From the NCBI RefSeq assembly GCF_030272615.1, contig NC_081414.1, positions 809,509,069-809,573,068 of the forward strand: a stretch of DNA of 64,000 bases. Direction: 5' to 3'. This document shows, piece after piece, positions 46,794 to 58,882 of the stretch (the stretch's first letter is position 1; each line of letters opens with the position of its first letter). Below the pieces are notes generated by a model. The model was given only the letters and a program-made list of their open reading frames with translations, was not told the DNA's origin and made no database searches. This DNA is from Cryptomeria japonica. Taxonomy: Eukaryota; Streptophyta; Pinopsida; Cupressales; Cupressaceae. Both the position numbers and the translations under genes were made by a program.

Positions 46794-49700
46794 ATGGCGG
46801 GAGGGGGCAATGCAGATTCTCGGTCCTTAGAACAAACGCCCACCTGGGCTGTGGCCATTGTTTGCTTCGACTTTGTAATCATTTCTATGCTAATCGAGCA
46901 AGCTATTCAATTCCTTTCCAAGGTAGGTTTTTTTCTGTATTTCCACATCTTACATGCAATTCTGTTGAATGTTCAGTTTTTACTTATACAGATTGAATTG
47001 GAATACTGGTTTTGTGTGTGTTTGGAATGCAGTGGCTCAAGAAACGCCGAAAGAAAGCTCTGAGCAAAGCACTGGAAAAGATCAAAGCAGGTGAGAAATT
47101 TGATGTTGTCATAGTCAATCTCAGCAAGTTACTTAGATAAAGAGATTTATATTGATTTTTCTGATGATTATGCAGAATTGATGGTTCTGGGATTTATCTC
47201 GCTGATGCTCACTGTTGGACAGAAGCCAGTTTCAGAGATTTGTGTATCTAAGAGCTTAGGAGAGACTTTGCTCCCCTGTTCAAAGGAGGAAGCCTTAGCA
47301 GACCATGTTTCTGATCAGATTGAAAAGATTTCATTAATTGGGCAGCATCATCGTAAGCTCCTCCTGTTATCAGCTTCTGAAACACCATTAAGGCGTAGCT
47401 TGGCCACAGAGGAGACTGTGACTGGTCTCTGTGCTAAAAAAGTAAGTATTTATGCTTAGTATTCATAGTATTTGTAGTAGAAATAGATTTAAGTGCTTAT
47501 CGGCCTGTGTTATTTTGATACAGGGGAAGGTCCCTCTGATATCACAAGATGGACTCCACCAACTGCACCTCTTCATTTTCGTATTGGCCATTTCTCATGT
47601 CTTGTCTTGCATTGTAATCATGACACTCGGACGGCCAAATGTATGGTTTGTTAAATCTTCTTCCTGCTATTGTTTTATGCAAAAGAAATGTATATAAGAT
47701 GTAAAGTAGAGAGGATTAATTAGAAGGCTATGTGATGTGTGCAGGTGAATAAATGGAAAGCATGGAAGGAAGAGACTAGAACGTTGGATTGTGAAGTTTC
47801 AATTGGTCAGTTGTCATATGTTATGTTTTTGGATTAATTGTGTGTATTTTATTTGTATCAATGTTTCGGATTATGAATAAAAAAACTGTTGAAAACAATA
47901 GATAAATTATTAGGTAGGAAAGGGAAGAATCCCTACACTTTTTAAAGACGCTAGATCTGCAATTTGCTTTGACAGTTTGATTTTCATCAGTTTAATGTCT
48001 CTGGTAAGATGTTTCATTTCATTTATTTCCAACAGACTGGAGGCTTCGCTGCACCTGCTAAAACTAATTCTAAATCTAATGACAGTTGTTATTGTTATGG
48101 AGTTATGTTCTTTTGGAGCTGTTCTGTTAGTCTTTTGTATTGTTCATTTCTAATGACAGTTGTTTGTCTGTCCTTTATTTTGTAAATTTTCTTCAATGTT
48201 CTCTCAATAAAAGAGAAAATGTCATACATGATTTTTCAAACCACTCCAATTTGTTAACCTAGAATTAATTATGAGAAAATGTCATACATGATTTTTCAAA
48301 CCACTCCAATTTGTTAATCTAGAATTAATTATTTTTAAGCACAAAGTTTTTTGGTATGATAATTAATAAAATATTTTAACTTTTTATTAAAGACATAATA
48401 CATTGGAAGTCCATAATGTTAGCATTTCTGATTAGACTATCATGACCCATCATCTCAATGAATAAGCAAGAGAAAAGAATTGATTTAATCTTTAAATTCA
48501 TTTTTAAATTTTTATATTAATTTATTTGATTAAAATTTTATGAAGTACATTTAATTATAGATAAAAGAAAATAAAATTTCTTCTTCTTTTGTTTATTTAG
48601 AAATTCATTTGAAAGTTATTTGATAATTTATTAGAAATTTTGAGATTCTTTAAAATTTGAAAGAACTTTTTATAATAATACTTTTTTTTCATATATTTTT
48701 ATTTTCATGAAAAAATGAAATAAAAAATTAATAGTCTATTTGTAGAAAAAAAGTTGAAGTTAAAATTAAAAAAAAAATGATGTGTAGCTATAAATCATTC
48801 TTGGATTTGGAAGGTGAACAAATGTGTAATTGTTGTGTTGTAGATCCTTCAAAGTTCGAAGTTACCCATGAAACTATTTTTAAGAGGATCATGAGCTTTT
48901 GTTCTACAACACCAATTCTCAATTGGATTGTAAGTGAACTTATCAATTCAAATAGTTGTTCTTTATTTTAAATTCATCCTCATTGTAATTTCTATATACT
49001 AAAGTCTTAACTCTTGGATTTGTAGGTGTGTTTTTTTAGACAATTTGCCTCAACCAAAGCGGATTACTTAACATTGTAAGTTTTCTTAGGCCACATTTTT
49101 AAAGTTTTATATTGTATACTTGTCAAGAGCCCCATAGTTATGCATATGTTTAATTTTGCAGGCACCCTTTAATCGACACAATAAAATTGATTTTCAAACA
49201 CATATAAAGAGATCTTTGGACAATGACTTTAGTGTTCTAGTATCCATCAAGTGTGTTTCATAATTATAATCAAATAATGGTGGCATTATGTTTTGTACTC
49301 TCTATCTTCTTAATTTGAAATTGATTGCTTGAACATTTTATGTCAAATTGTATGCAGTCCACATCTATGGTCTTCTACCATCTTATTTTTACTTCTCAAT
49401 AGACATGGTAAATCTAGCTGCCCTTCTATTTATTTTTGTATTAATTCTATTTATTTAACACACTGGTGGGCATGAAATTTAATTTGCAGGGTGGTTCATC
49501 TTCTCTTGGTTGCCATTTTTTCCATTGATTGTAAGTGTACGCAATACTTTGCTTCACTTGGTTGATTTTTAATTAATTAATTAATTATAATTATATAAAA
49601 AATATTTTGCAACTAGACACATGATATTCTTATGATCTTTGTCACCATTAAAACAATTCATATGTAGAAAATTATAATTATCCTTATCTTTAATTTTCAA

Positions 49701-51618
49701 GAATAAATACTTTAATTTGTATAGTGTGTTCATTTTATTTAACCAATATAATTTTTTTTCAATGAGATAAAAATTATAAATTTTAACTTTATGCTAAATA
49801 TAATAAATACCAAATATGAAAATTGATTAGGAGCTACTAAGGCTTTAAGTGGTTGAGAAAGTTTGTGTAAGGTGTAGTTGGAGAAACATAAAGAAGTGTT
49901 TGAATTTTGTAATTTGAAATGTCTCCATCTTTATATTATTAAGAAGGTTAGAGTTCTAAGCTGATTGGCTCAAGAAAAGTGTTCAATATCCCAAATTGTT
50001 TAATAATGTCTATGACTTGTTCACTTTTGCTTAACTAATTAGATTTCATTTTAGCAATACACAAGCACAAAATTTCATTCTAAGTGCAATAAACACTAGA
50101 GCTAGGAATATATTAGGTGACAAAAATAAAACAAGAAAATATATTAGGAATAAAATAATGTTTCTATTTTGATATTTGATGTAACTTATGGGTTAGAAGA
50201 CGCAAGGAGGCAGGAGGTGCTTTGGAAGTGTACAATTATCTCCATTTGTGTGTGCTAGTATTTGATAGGGGAATTGCCGACTCTCTCTAGATGCTAGTGT
50301 GTAATGGGGAAATAATGACCTTTCAGAAGCACCGGAGTTTGACCAAGTGCGAGTTACCTTTTGCAAACATTCATGCCCTTTGCTTGAATGATCCTATAAC
50401 TTTTACTTGTGGAAGTGTCAAAGCATTATTTTAATGGTAACTTGAAGGGCTTTAAATATTCTTGTTTTACAGATTCTTCTGATAATGGGAACAAAGATGA
50501 AAGTCATAATAACAAAAATGGCGTTACATAGCCAAGATAGAAATCCTATTGAGCAAGAAGCTCCAGTGGTGAAGCCCAATAATCAACTGTTCTGGTTTGG
50601 TAAACCTCGGTTGATTCTCCGTCTCATTCATTTTACCCTATTTCAGGTTAGAAAAGCTTTTCCGAAAGCATTCATTTCTTCTCTTTTTCCCACGCTTAAC
50701 AGATTGTAATCATAGAATGTTCATTTTGCAGAACGCTTTCCAAATGGCTTTCTTTTTTTGGACATGGGTAAGGAAGAAACATCTATATCCAAACATCTTC
50801 ATATCTACTTTTAGTTAATCTTGGCTTGATAGAATTTTCCCGGTCTTAACAAACCATGTACATTCATATGTTATGATTGATGCAGTACAAGTATGGTCTG
50901 AAATCCTGCTTCCATAAACGGGATCAAGATATTGTAGTCAGAATAAGCTTGGGGTAAGTTTATTATTTGACCTGTTAAATTGCTTTCAAAAGGCAATATT
51001 CCTCTTAGGAAAATGTTTTTGGCAGTACCTTAAGATCATTGAAAGAAGAATTTTAACATCAATGTTTAAGATATTACTAAAACTCAGTATCTTGATGAAA
51101 CACATGTAATACTAAAAAAAATTCTGAAGTGTTTACAAATTTTTTGTTATCAATATTATACTTATTTCTTGAGCCACAATATTGTTAACTCAAAATGCAT
51201 TTGTTCTTGATTAGGATTGGAGTTCAGATGTTGTGTAGCTATGTAACTCTCCCTCTCTACGCACTTATCACACAGGTATTCATAAAGATAGATGCACGTT
51301 TGATTTCTGCCCTCTTCAATACCACTGTAAAATGAAATATGAGATTTGTGATTGCAGCTTGGGGCAAACATGGAGGGAGAAAAAGGGCAGGAAGATCAAT
51401 CAAGCAGACAACCTAATCCAACTGAAGGATCTTCTCCCCAACATCACCACAATCCCAATGACAGTTCAAAGGAAAAGATAGAAGGCATTATCCCTACTTC
51501 ACATGAAGACACACAAGATGTTGAAACAAAGGAGTCTGTAAAGGAAATAATAGAAGGGATTATCCCTAATTCACATGGAAACAAACAACATATTGAAACA
51601 AAAGAGTCTATAAAGTAA
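46794..51618 (+). CDS. MLO: MLO-like protein, 15-exon gene (copy 2, probably damaged)
   Basis: Start ATG at 46794 ([18 protein letters not shown]). Exons by GT..AG borders and family match: 46794-46922, 47033-47090, 47176-47441, 47524-47640, 47745-47805, 48844-48929, 49026-49075, 49162-49250, 49358-49407, 49490-49530, 50473-50646, 50732-50767, 50886-50953, 51215-51275, 51358-51618; about 514 residues. Recognised MLO blocks: [120 protein letters not shown]. Phases agree at every junction except 7 to 8: exon 7 ends in phase 2, whereas exon 8 needs phase 0, and the RHGFI block expected there is missing. As spliced here, translation would stop at a TAA in exon 8. The calmodulin-binding helix present in copy 1 is also missing from exon 15. 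Expression and the true exon 8 acceptor are unknown. Confidence 0.85.
48047..48331 (+). repeat. Intron 5 insertion-like sequence and 60-bp tandem duplication
   Basis: 48212-48271 and 48272-48331 are near-identical 60-bp units (GAGAAAATGTCATACATG..CCACTCCAATTTGTTAA). The preceding 48047-48210 (..TCTTTTGTATTGTTCATTTC..CTCTCAATAAAAGAG) resembles a LINE/gene 3' end. It makes this the longest intron of the gene (1038 bp). Confidence 0.6.
49531..50472 (+). other. Intron 10 of MLO copy 2
   Basis: 942 bp between exons 10 and 11; AT-rich, with TTAATTAATTAATTAA near 49570 and no recognised insertion borders. Confidence 0.6.
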
Positions 51619-52880
51619 AATATAGAAGGCATCATCCCTACTTCACATGGAGACTCATCCAAGCAAGGAGGACACAATCTGTGATGCAGGAGCATCTTGC
51701 AGGAGACATAGTGACGAGCAATTAATGGATGACGACTTCCTTAATATAGTGTGAATAGTTTCATAATAATTGGCAGCTACTAATGTGACAGTTTTTTTTG
51801 TAGTGCGTATATTTGTGTAAGAGTTGTTTGTAGTAAAAACTGTGAAGCTCGTAATGACATGTCAGGCATCTGAGTCTATTGTTCCTGAGTTATTATTGTT
51901 ATGTTGAGCAGAAATTTCATACGATAGAGGACCTATGACTCTTTAAGATTGTATAGCCGTGTGTTGAGAAATTTCTGATGTATATATATACTTCAACCTG
52001 ATTATGCTATAGGTTATTTAAGTTCCACGTTTTGTGTTAATTGCCTCATCTATTCAAAGATGTAGATAAGTTATGTTAATGGAAAACGTAGGAGAATTGT
52101 GCTTGATGTTTATTTTGCCGTTTAAAATTGAATGGTCTGTGAGAAGAGGTTACCTGCTGAAAGTACACCATCCAGGACTGCATCAATCTGTGACCACAAT
52201 TATTTGTGGTCTTAGCAATTTATAAGTTTTTTTTAGTTCCTGCAGATAGGCATTAAGGGATACAATTTTATGTAATTATTTTATCGAATCCAACAACATA
52301 CTAGTTTTTTCTTTCTAAAAGTTTCAAATGAATCATTTATCTGTTTTGCTATTAGTTGTTGCTTTGAACTGTGAGTACATGAACCATTTAAAAAAGGAAA
52401 GAAATTGTGCAAATTACGATGGAGATTCAACTCTATTAATATATTTTTTCAGCACTATTAATAATTCTTATAAATGTTTGTCACTTGAACTGGCAGTAAC
52501 AATTGAATCAAACTCTTAAATCAATCCAGCGTACAGATATTAAATCAATCCAGTCTAAAGATTTCCAACAGATCAGACGGGCCAAATTTAGGTGATGGTG
52601 GTGGTAAAAGTCAGTCACACATCTCATCCCACTAAATCTTTTTGTTGTGTCCAATGGAAATATGCCTTCTGCTGGAGAGAGGCGAGGAACCCATGACTGT
52701 ACTGAAAGAAAAAGTGTGGAAACTTTTCCAAATATCCTTTTCATTTTTTGACGAGGAGTTAACTAGTTAATTTAAGCCACCAATGTTCTAGGGACTTCCA
52801 TTCCACTCCCAAATTCACAGCATTGAAAATATTTGTTCTCTGAACAATCATTACCCTGCTTCAACAGCTGTTTCTGCAAG
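51619..52880 (+). repeat. MLO 3' region and downstream flank, copy 3
   Basis: 51619-51690 still matches the C-terminal coding of copy 1 (..GACTCATCCAAGCAAGGAGGAC) but lies behind the TAA. From 52192 (ATTATTTGTGGTC) to 52880 it aligns with 690-1700 and with 2905-4124/25025-25470. It leads directly into the GDSL relic. Confidence 0.7.
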
Positions 52881-52888
52881 CAAAAGCA

Positions 52889-53345
52889 ATGATGAAATAC
52901 CAGAGACGGAAATTGGAATCTGGGTCACTTGTTCCTGCTTTTTACATTTTTGGGGACTCTTCTGTAGATTTGGAAACAATAACTATTTGGGTACTTTTGC
53001 TAGATATAGGATGCCTCCCTATGGTAGAGATTTTGATACGCACACACCCACTGGCAGGTTCTCAAATGGTCGTTCACTGAAGACTATTTGGGTATGTAAA
53101 TTGAAATTTAGCTTCTTGTTCTATTTTCTTTTTCTTTGAATTTTGATATTCATGGCTCACAGTAGAGGTAAGTATTAAATTCTTGTTTGTGTAGTACAAC
53201 TCTGTTCATCTGTTCGTGGGGCTGCCAATTGTGCTCACATATCTTGGATTTGGGGGGGACTGATGGAGAACATGTAGGGAGTTAATTTTGCATCTATAGG
53301 AGCACGGATTTTGTATTCCAGCGGTGCTGGTTTGGTTACTGATTG
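52889..53345 (+). pseudogene. GDSL esterase/lipase relic, copy 2 (exons 1-2)
   Basis: Exon 1 (52889-53091, followed by donor GTATGT) encodes [15 protein letters not shown], block I with the catalytic-Ser FGDS. A one-base shift near 52970 then moves the [17 protein letters not shown] and [13 protein letters not shown] stretches to another frame. After a ~110-bp intron, about 53205-53345 holds GLPIVLTYLGFGG, VNFASIGARILYSSGAGLVT in shifted frames, the family's second-exon block. The Asp/His catalytic exons are absent. The relic has better sequence than the one at 25471, so it is the less decayed copy. Confidence 0.75.
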
Positions 53346-53918
53346 TTCTTTCTTGTTTTGTGACCTTCTAGCTTATACTCTGGCAACTTTTAACACTCTG
53401 TTTTTTCTGGTAATGCATTGGAATGTACCTTGTAACCTTTGTAGGCTGCTTCACTTGCCTGCTTCCTTTGGATCAAGCCCAAGCGAGATACTATTATAGA
53501 ATTATACCCGGAGATTTGCTCTAGTCCTCCCCCACACCCTTTTCTTCCTTTTTTAAAACACCAATTGCATTCCGAATGTTATGTTGACAAGCTGTGGCCT
53601 ATTAAGTTTTAGCTGTGCCTCCGTCTCTATATTTAACCTATTCACAATGATTTTGTTGCAATTTCTTTATGTAGAACCGTCAAAGAAATTTGGGCGTTAT
53701 TTCTTCTGCATAATGATGAGGCTAGCTTTTTCCCCCACTTATTCTTCTTCTTCCCTAAACATCCCATGTTATTAGTCCCTGCCTTTAGGTAGACACTAAT
53801 GTTTTCACTCCACTTGTTTCAATTAATTTGAGCTCCCCACACAACGTTTATCCTATGGTTTTTACAAATTCGGCTATTAAAGTGCATTTTTTAATAATTA
53901 TTCCCATTTTCTGGTTGG

Positions 53919-54236
53919 CTACTTAAGTTTTCCCTGGTGTTTTCTGCTTTTTCCATTTAATAAAAATCTTCCACGATTTGAAGGCAACACAATTTCCCTT
54001 CCTCTGGCCACATGTCTCCTACACGCAGCATGAAGGTTTTTTGTGGCGTTCTGCAGAGTAGTCAACGTGCCCGCTGCAGGTATTATTTCCATCAGGCTCA
54101 GCGGTTCCTGTTTCCGTTGCAGTCTACTAAAAAAATTAATTTCCTCCCTTTCAGAAACAAAACTATTATGCGCGGGTGTCTTCAGGCTGAGGAAAAGAAG
54201 GGCAAGCACTCTTCCAAGCAATCTCCAAGATGACAA
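53919..54236 (-). CDS. Candidate small secreted protein ORF
   Basis: 105 codons, start MSSWRLLGRVLALLFLSLKTPA: a short basic N-region and a Leu-rich core that could be a signal peptide. It continues with charged sequence and ends with HAACRRHVARGREIV and a Lys/Arg-rich tail. Two Cys only; no known peptide-hormone signature. No intron borders or promoter were established, so it may be a chance frame. Opposite-strand frames over the same DNA have no better claim. Confidence 0.25.
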   Translation of the reverse strand: MSSWRLLGRVLALLFLSLKTPAHNSFVSEREEINFFSRLQRKQEPLSLMEIIPAAGTLTTLQNATKNLHAACRRHVARGREIVLPSNRGRFLLNGKSRKHQGKLK

Positions 54237-54849
54237 AAGAGGATGGCAGAAATCCAGGTATGGTTTCCTTGCTGTTCAAACACTACTTGCACCTCACTGT
54301 AACTAGATATCCAAAATTTAGGGATTTTTTTGTTGTCTCGGAAATCCATCTCTCTGAAGCAATTCCCTGCCCTTTATATCGACCAGTGAATCTATGCCTA
54401 GAAAAATTCAAATCCCCATTTACCTTAAATGCGAGGTAGGAACATGGTATCTTCCGTGCACTCAAGCTGTATGTTTTAACAAGTGTTATAGGAAGATAGC
54501 TTTCATATTTGTGACTCAAAGTAGCCGCTCCCTTCAATTTTACGATTTTCTTCATACATTAGGGCACTTTGTAGCTTTCCACATAGTCTGGGTTGCCTCC
54601 AACAAAATCTGAAAGACCAGGTCAAGAACTGAAGTAATCCTCAGTGCAAAAATGTAAGCATATTGACAACTCAATATCATGAAGGGAGTTCAACGACTTC
54701 CCTAATTGTGTGCATAGCTAGTAAGATGAGTTTCATATAACATAAATCCAAGGAAAGGGAGCATTATAACTGAGATGCAGAGTAGTTCTAATGCTCCCTA
54801 TCAGAAAACATGCACAGGCCATATCAATTGTTAATCATAGTTTTAAGAC

Positions 54850-54985
54850 TCGTGGACTCCCACAGACTCGTGAGTCTAGTGGCACCACGAGTCGACTCGC
54901 CATGGACTCACGAGGCGAGTCGAGGCAAGGAAAGACTCGCGATCGAGTCTTTCACTTGGACTCGCAAGTCTTTTGACTAGACTCG
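54850..54985. repeat. GACTCG/CGAGTC-rich cluster
   Basis: About fifteen GACTC or GAGTC pentamers on both strands within ~135 bp, many extended to GACTCG/CGAGTC, giving multiple small inverted repeats in otherwise AT-rich DNA. Probably a remnant of a DNA transposon end or MITE, but I cannot name it. Confidence 0.6.
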
Positions 54986-55058
54986 TGCAACCCAGAAAAC
55001 AAGTCAAAAAATTATCTAAATCGTTTTTTTCAAGTCAGTCTCATTCCCTTCATCAAAA

Positions 55059-55102
55059 TATATACATGAAATATAACATTTAAGTTTCTTAAGTTATATT
55101 TA
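55059..55102. repeat. Fold-back F3, imperfect
   Basis: TATATACATGAAATATAAC..TTTAAG/CTTAAGTTATATTTAATTTG. Same arm core as the fold-backs at 5957, 30897 and 60953, with more mismatches on the right arm. Confidence 0.65.
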
Positions 55103-57346
55103 ATTTGAAATGCAAGGAACCTTAACACTTGCCATGAACAACTCCATCATCACCATTGCAAAAGAGGACAGCAGTGTAACATCCGCAGAACCACTCTTTT
55201 TTATCATCACAATTTTTTTTAAAAGCATGATTTAAAAACAATACTTTACCTCTAAATTAATTGCTGTGTAAATTGCAGAGTGTTCGAAAGGAAGTTGCCA
55301 TCTGCAGGAAGATTTTGACCAACCACATGCTTTTCCTCAAGGTAATGTCAACTATATGCCAAATTACTTTCTCTACACTGTTCATATTTGATAACAGATA
55401 TAAGAATGGAAAGGCAAAGTTGGATGCAGTGTATCTTAGATAGGTCTATAAAATACTCCGATGACATTTCTGGATTTATACATTTGTCCTAGATTACCTG
55501 CCATTTTCAGATTTCTGTTTCTCTTCATCTTTACACATTCTAACTATTAAATCAGCCATATCAAAAAATTAGATTTATCAATGAGAAATGCAATTATTAC
55601 ACAACAAATAAAATACTACAGTATAAATAATTTTATCAGTATACATTGTCGTAATTTTGTTAGTGTCTTAATTTTGTTAATTTTGCATGTTTTTGAATGT
55701 AGAAGCTCAAAACAGTCAAGAGGCCCACAAAGAAACTGATTCAGCAAAGGCAAATGCCACACTCAGCACATTCAAATAAACATAGACATTTTCCTTAAAT
55801 TCGATACTTTGTCAGTTCTGCCTGACTTCTCCAAAGACAAAGTGCAAAAGAACTTTTCAAACCATGTCTTGGAATTTGCAAGCTATAAAAAACTAAGATA
55901 TATGAATGTTACGCTTTTAACCAAAATGAATGCAACTGAGAACTTTGTCTCAGCATTTGTAAGGTATGGTACTATGGACCAACTATGGTATATGAATGCA
56001 ATGTATCTGATAGTTTGCTCTGCTTAAATCTACCATGTTTCTAATTGCTCATCTTCACTGTCACGGTTTCATTCCAGTTCAATACAAAATGTTTCTAGCT
56101 TTCATCATATTATTTGCTTTATAGCTTTAATCATCTTATTTGCAACAGGTTTTGTTTATTTCATCAAATAAAGTTATTGTCTATAGAATGTGTTTATTCT
56201 AGTTATGTTGGAGTATAGATTATATTTGTTTCTTATTCCAGATGTTTTGCTATGCACTATGTTTTCATGCTTTTGTTATGTTTTTCCCACTATCCATGTA
56301 TGGTTCACTCACTGTCCTGCATAATCTTGACTGTCCTCTATTAACATCACAGTCATTTGCCTCTGCACTGTATCTAGTTGCAGTCACAATCACATTGTTC
56401 CTTTTTAGTATTGCCTCTTATCTGCTAGGCATTAGTAGTCTATGCTTTGCAAAATTGCCTTGCTTAATTTCTATCTGTTTCTAATTGCTTATCTTCATTG
56501 TCGCAGTTTTGTTTCACTTCAATACGAAAACTTTCTATGTGTTTATGAGATCAAACTTATTGGTTTTATTTCATCATTTTACCCTTGCCATGGTAAGCAT
56601 CTATTAGTTAAGTGCTACATTTAAAAAAATTGTTTTTTGCAAGACGCTTGCAAATGAGTATCTCGATCACATGCATACTATTGTAGTTTATGTACTGCAA
56701 TATTCCAAGCTTCCACCATACATTTGTCTGCATAATGTTTAGTTGGGCTGTATTATGTGTAGCTGATAAAACCAGCTTTTTTCATGAATATTTAAATTAT
56801 GGGGTTGAATCAATTGTGTATGATAATGAGTTAGCTTAGACCTTACGATTAAATCCTTTGGTCTTTTTTCTTTAATTAACTTAGACCTTATGATTAGTTC
56901 CTCTAATATTTTAAAGTGTCTTGATACATAACCGTAATGAAAATACATGAGAAACCCATTGTACACAGCATACAGACCAGCAAAGTAACTACCAGAATAC
57001 AGACAAAATGGAACCAGCTACCCTTGACGGATTCCAGGTAGGAAGAAGTGGTCCTCATTGTTGTAGACAATACACAGAAAATGCTGATGACTATGGAAAC
57101 CATACAATCAATTCCATCTGTCCCACACATGTGACGAACCACAAGGGAACTTAGGGGTAAATGCAAGTATCATAGGTAAATTTCCATGAGGCTAGTTTCA
57201 ATTTATGAGTTTCATTGCTCTTCCTTTTCTTGCTCTCTGTTGAAATCATTGAATTGAATATTCAAATGTTTTAACCTCTATTTATTTCTTGAAGTATGGG
57301 AACAAAATTTGAAGGGAACAGCTCTGCAACTTGCGTGTCAAGGACG

Positions 57347-58848
57347 TGTTGATGTGTTTTTCATGCACATGCGAACACAGAATAAAATACCAAGGTATCT
57401 TATCCTCTCTTGAACAAAGTTTCCCTGAATGCTGAAGATTTCGCCGAAGGATCAATCGAGGCAACTCCAAGGTTCTTGTATGTAGGTTCTCTACTTGTGG
57501 ATAAACTCTTGCGGTATGATGTGATTTTGCTGGAATCACAAGGGGACTTACATTCGATGACCTAAGTGTCTGATTTGCTTTGGAGATCACTAGAATGTGG
57601 GTCTTTACTGATCCTTGATTTTTGAAAAAGGGAAAAGGATAAGGGTTGGAGAGGAATCTAATTCTAATGCTAAGAATGTAGGAGCAATGGATGACCTTTG
57701 ATGAAACTCTAACTAAGTCTTGCTTTGACATGCTATGATCATCTCCACAAGGTTCGTGCGATCTTCTAAGGATAGCTTTATGATGTTCGGATCACCGCTA
57801 CAAACATAGACACCGTCAGGTTGATGCATATCAATGAAGAAGCGATAATTGAAGTTAAGCTTAAGCTGAATGATTCCAGTTGACTACGCAAGACAAGTTT
57901 GCAATCAACAAACCGCTAGTAGTATGGATATACAAATTTCACCATTGATCATACAAATTTCTTCCATTCATCTAATAACATGAAATTAAATTTTGAGAAG
58001 TATAGAGACAATGCAAATTGTAGAATTCACCATTCCTTCAATGAAACTTTCATGTCTTTTGCAACAATCTTTGCCTTCTCTTTATACTCTACTCTAAAAT
58101 GCTATCTACTATTGAGCTACTAATTATTGACTATCTCTCTTTTGCTATTCCTAACCATTCTCTGACTATTAACCTTTACAAATGAAGAGCCAGGGCCTTA
58201 TATAGAGAGCCCTTTACAAATTGATGGCTCTGATTGACTTAAAATCAATGGCTAGGATTAAAGGATAGAAACCCTAATTAGGGTTTGTTATAACAAACTT
58301 CCTTAGCCAATGAGAAAATTACGTTCCAAGAGTGAGGACCAATAGGAAGCAGGGGTAGGTACACCAAAGTTTGTGTCGTCCCCGATGAGTCAGGTACATT
58401 GAATTTGGACATGCTGAGGTGGACCAATCCAACTGGAGGAAAAATGACTGGGATGCCACCTTGTCTGGCGTGTGTATCTTGGTTGATCCTCCTTTGTCCT
58501 TGATGCGAAGAATGATGTACCTCCTTGACTTCCATGTGCTTGATGAGGCTTCCTCATTGTCAAGTGTTCTTTCTCTGGTAGCATACCTCGCCTTGAAGTG
58601 TCATTCTTCTCTGTCATCATGTGGTTTCTTCATGTGGTAGAATGAGGTCTTGAGGCTAGCTTGCAACTCCTCGAACACTTGAAGTCTTCCAACGCTTCAA
58701 AACACCTTGAGTCCTCCTTTATGCATTTGGAACGTCCTTGATGGTGATGGGCTTAGAATAGGTCGGCCTTGTCGTGGCCTGATTTTCTTCCACCCGCAAA
58801 ACAAACCAAAAGGTGATTAAGTACAAATAAATTCATTATAACACAGCA
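57347..58848 (-). repeat. Probable LTR of element C
   Basis: In minus sense it would start TGCTGTGTTATAATG after a purine tract (GAAAGGAAA, 58849-58857) and end ACACATCAACA. A TATA box, CTCTATATAAGGCCC, lies at about 58193-58207 in minus sense. The purine tract means this would be the 3' LTR of a minus-strand element with its interior to the right. The partner LTR and TSD are not in the window, so both borders are inferred. Frames of 70-150 codons on both strands show no motif. Confidence 0.5.
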
Positions 58849-58882
58849 TTTCCTTTCATATCTTTGACAAGAAGGCATTAGA

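Larger units (their letters stand above)
53346..57346. other. Mostly unassigned DNA
   Basis: About 4 kb with no gene I can support. Noted inside: a minus-strand candidate ORF (53919-54236), a GACTCG-rich cluster (54850-54985) and a fold-back (55059-55102). 56030-56510 contains two related phrases (TGTTTCTAATTGCTCATCTTCACTGTC.. and CTGTTTCTAATTGCTTATCTTCATTGTC..) about 450 bp apart, hinting at an old duplication. The T-rich, G-poor texture suggests introns or decayed transposons. Confidence 0.4.

Noticed and set aside
48777-48971. 64-codon ORF as a separate gene
   Set aside because: It contains MLO exon 6 (48844-48929) flanked by intron sequence with AG/GT borders.
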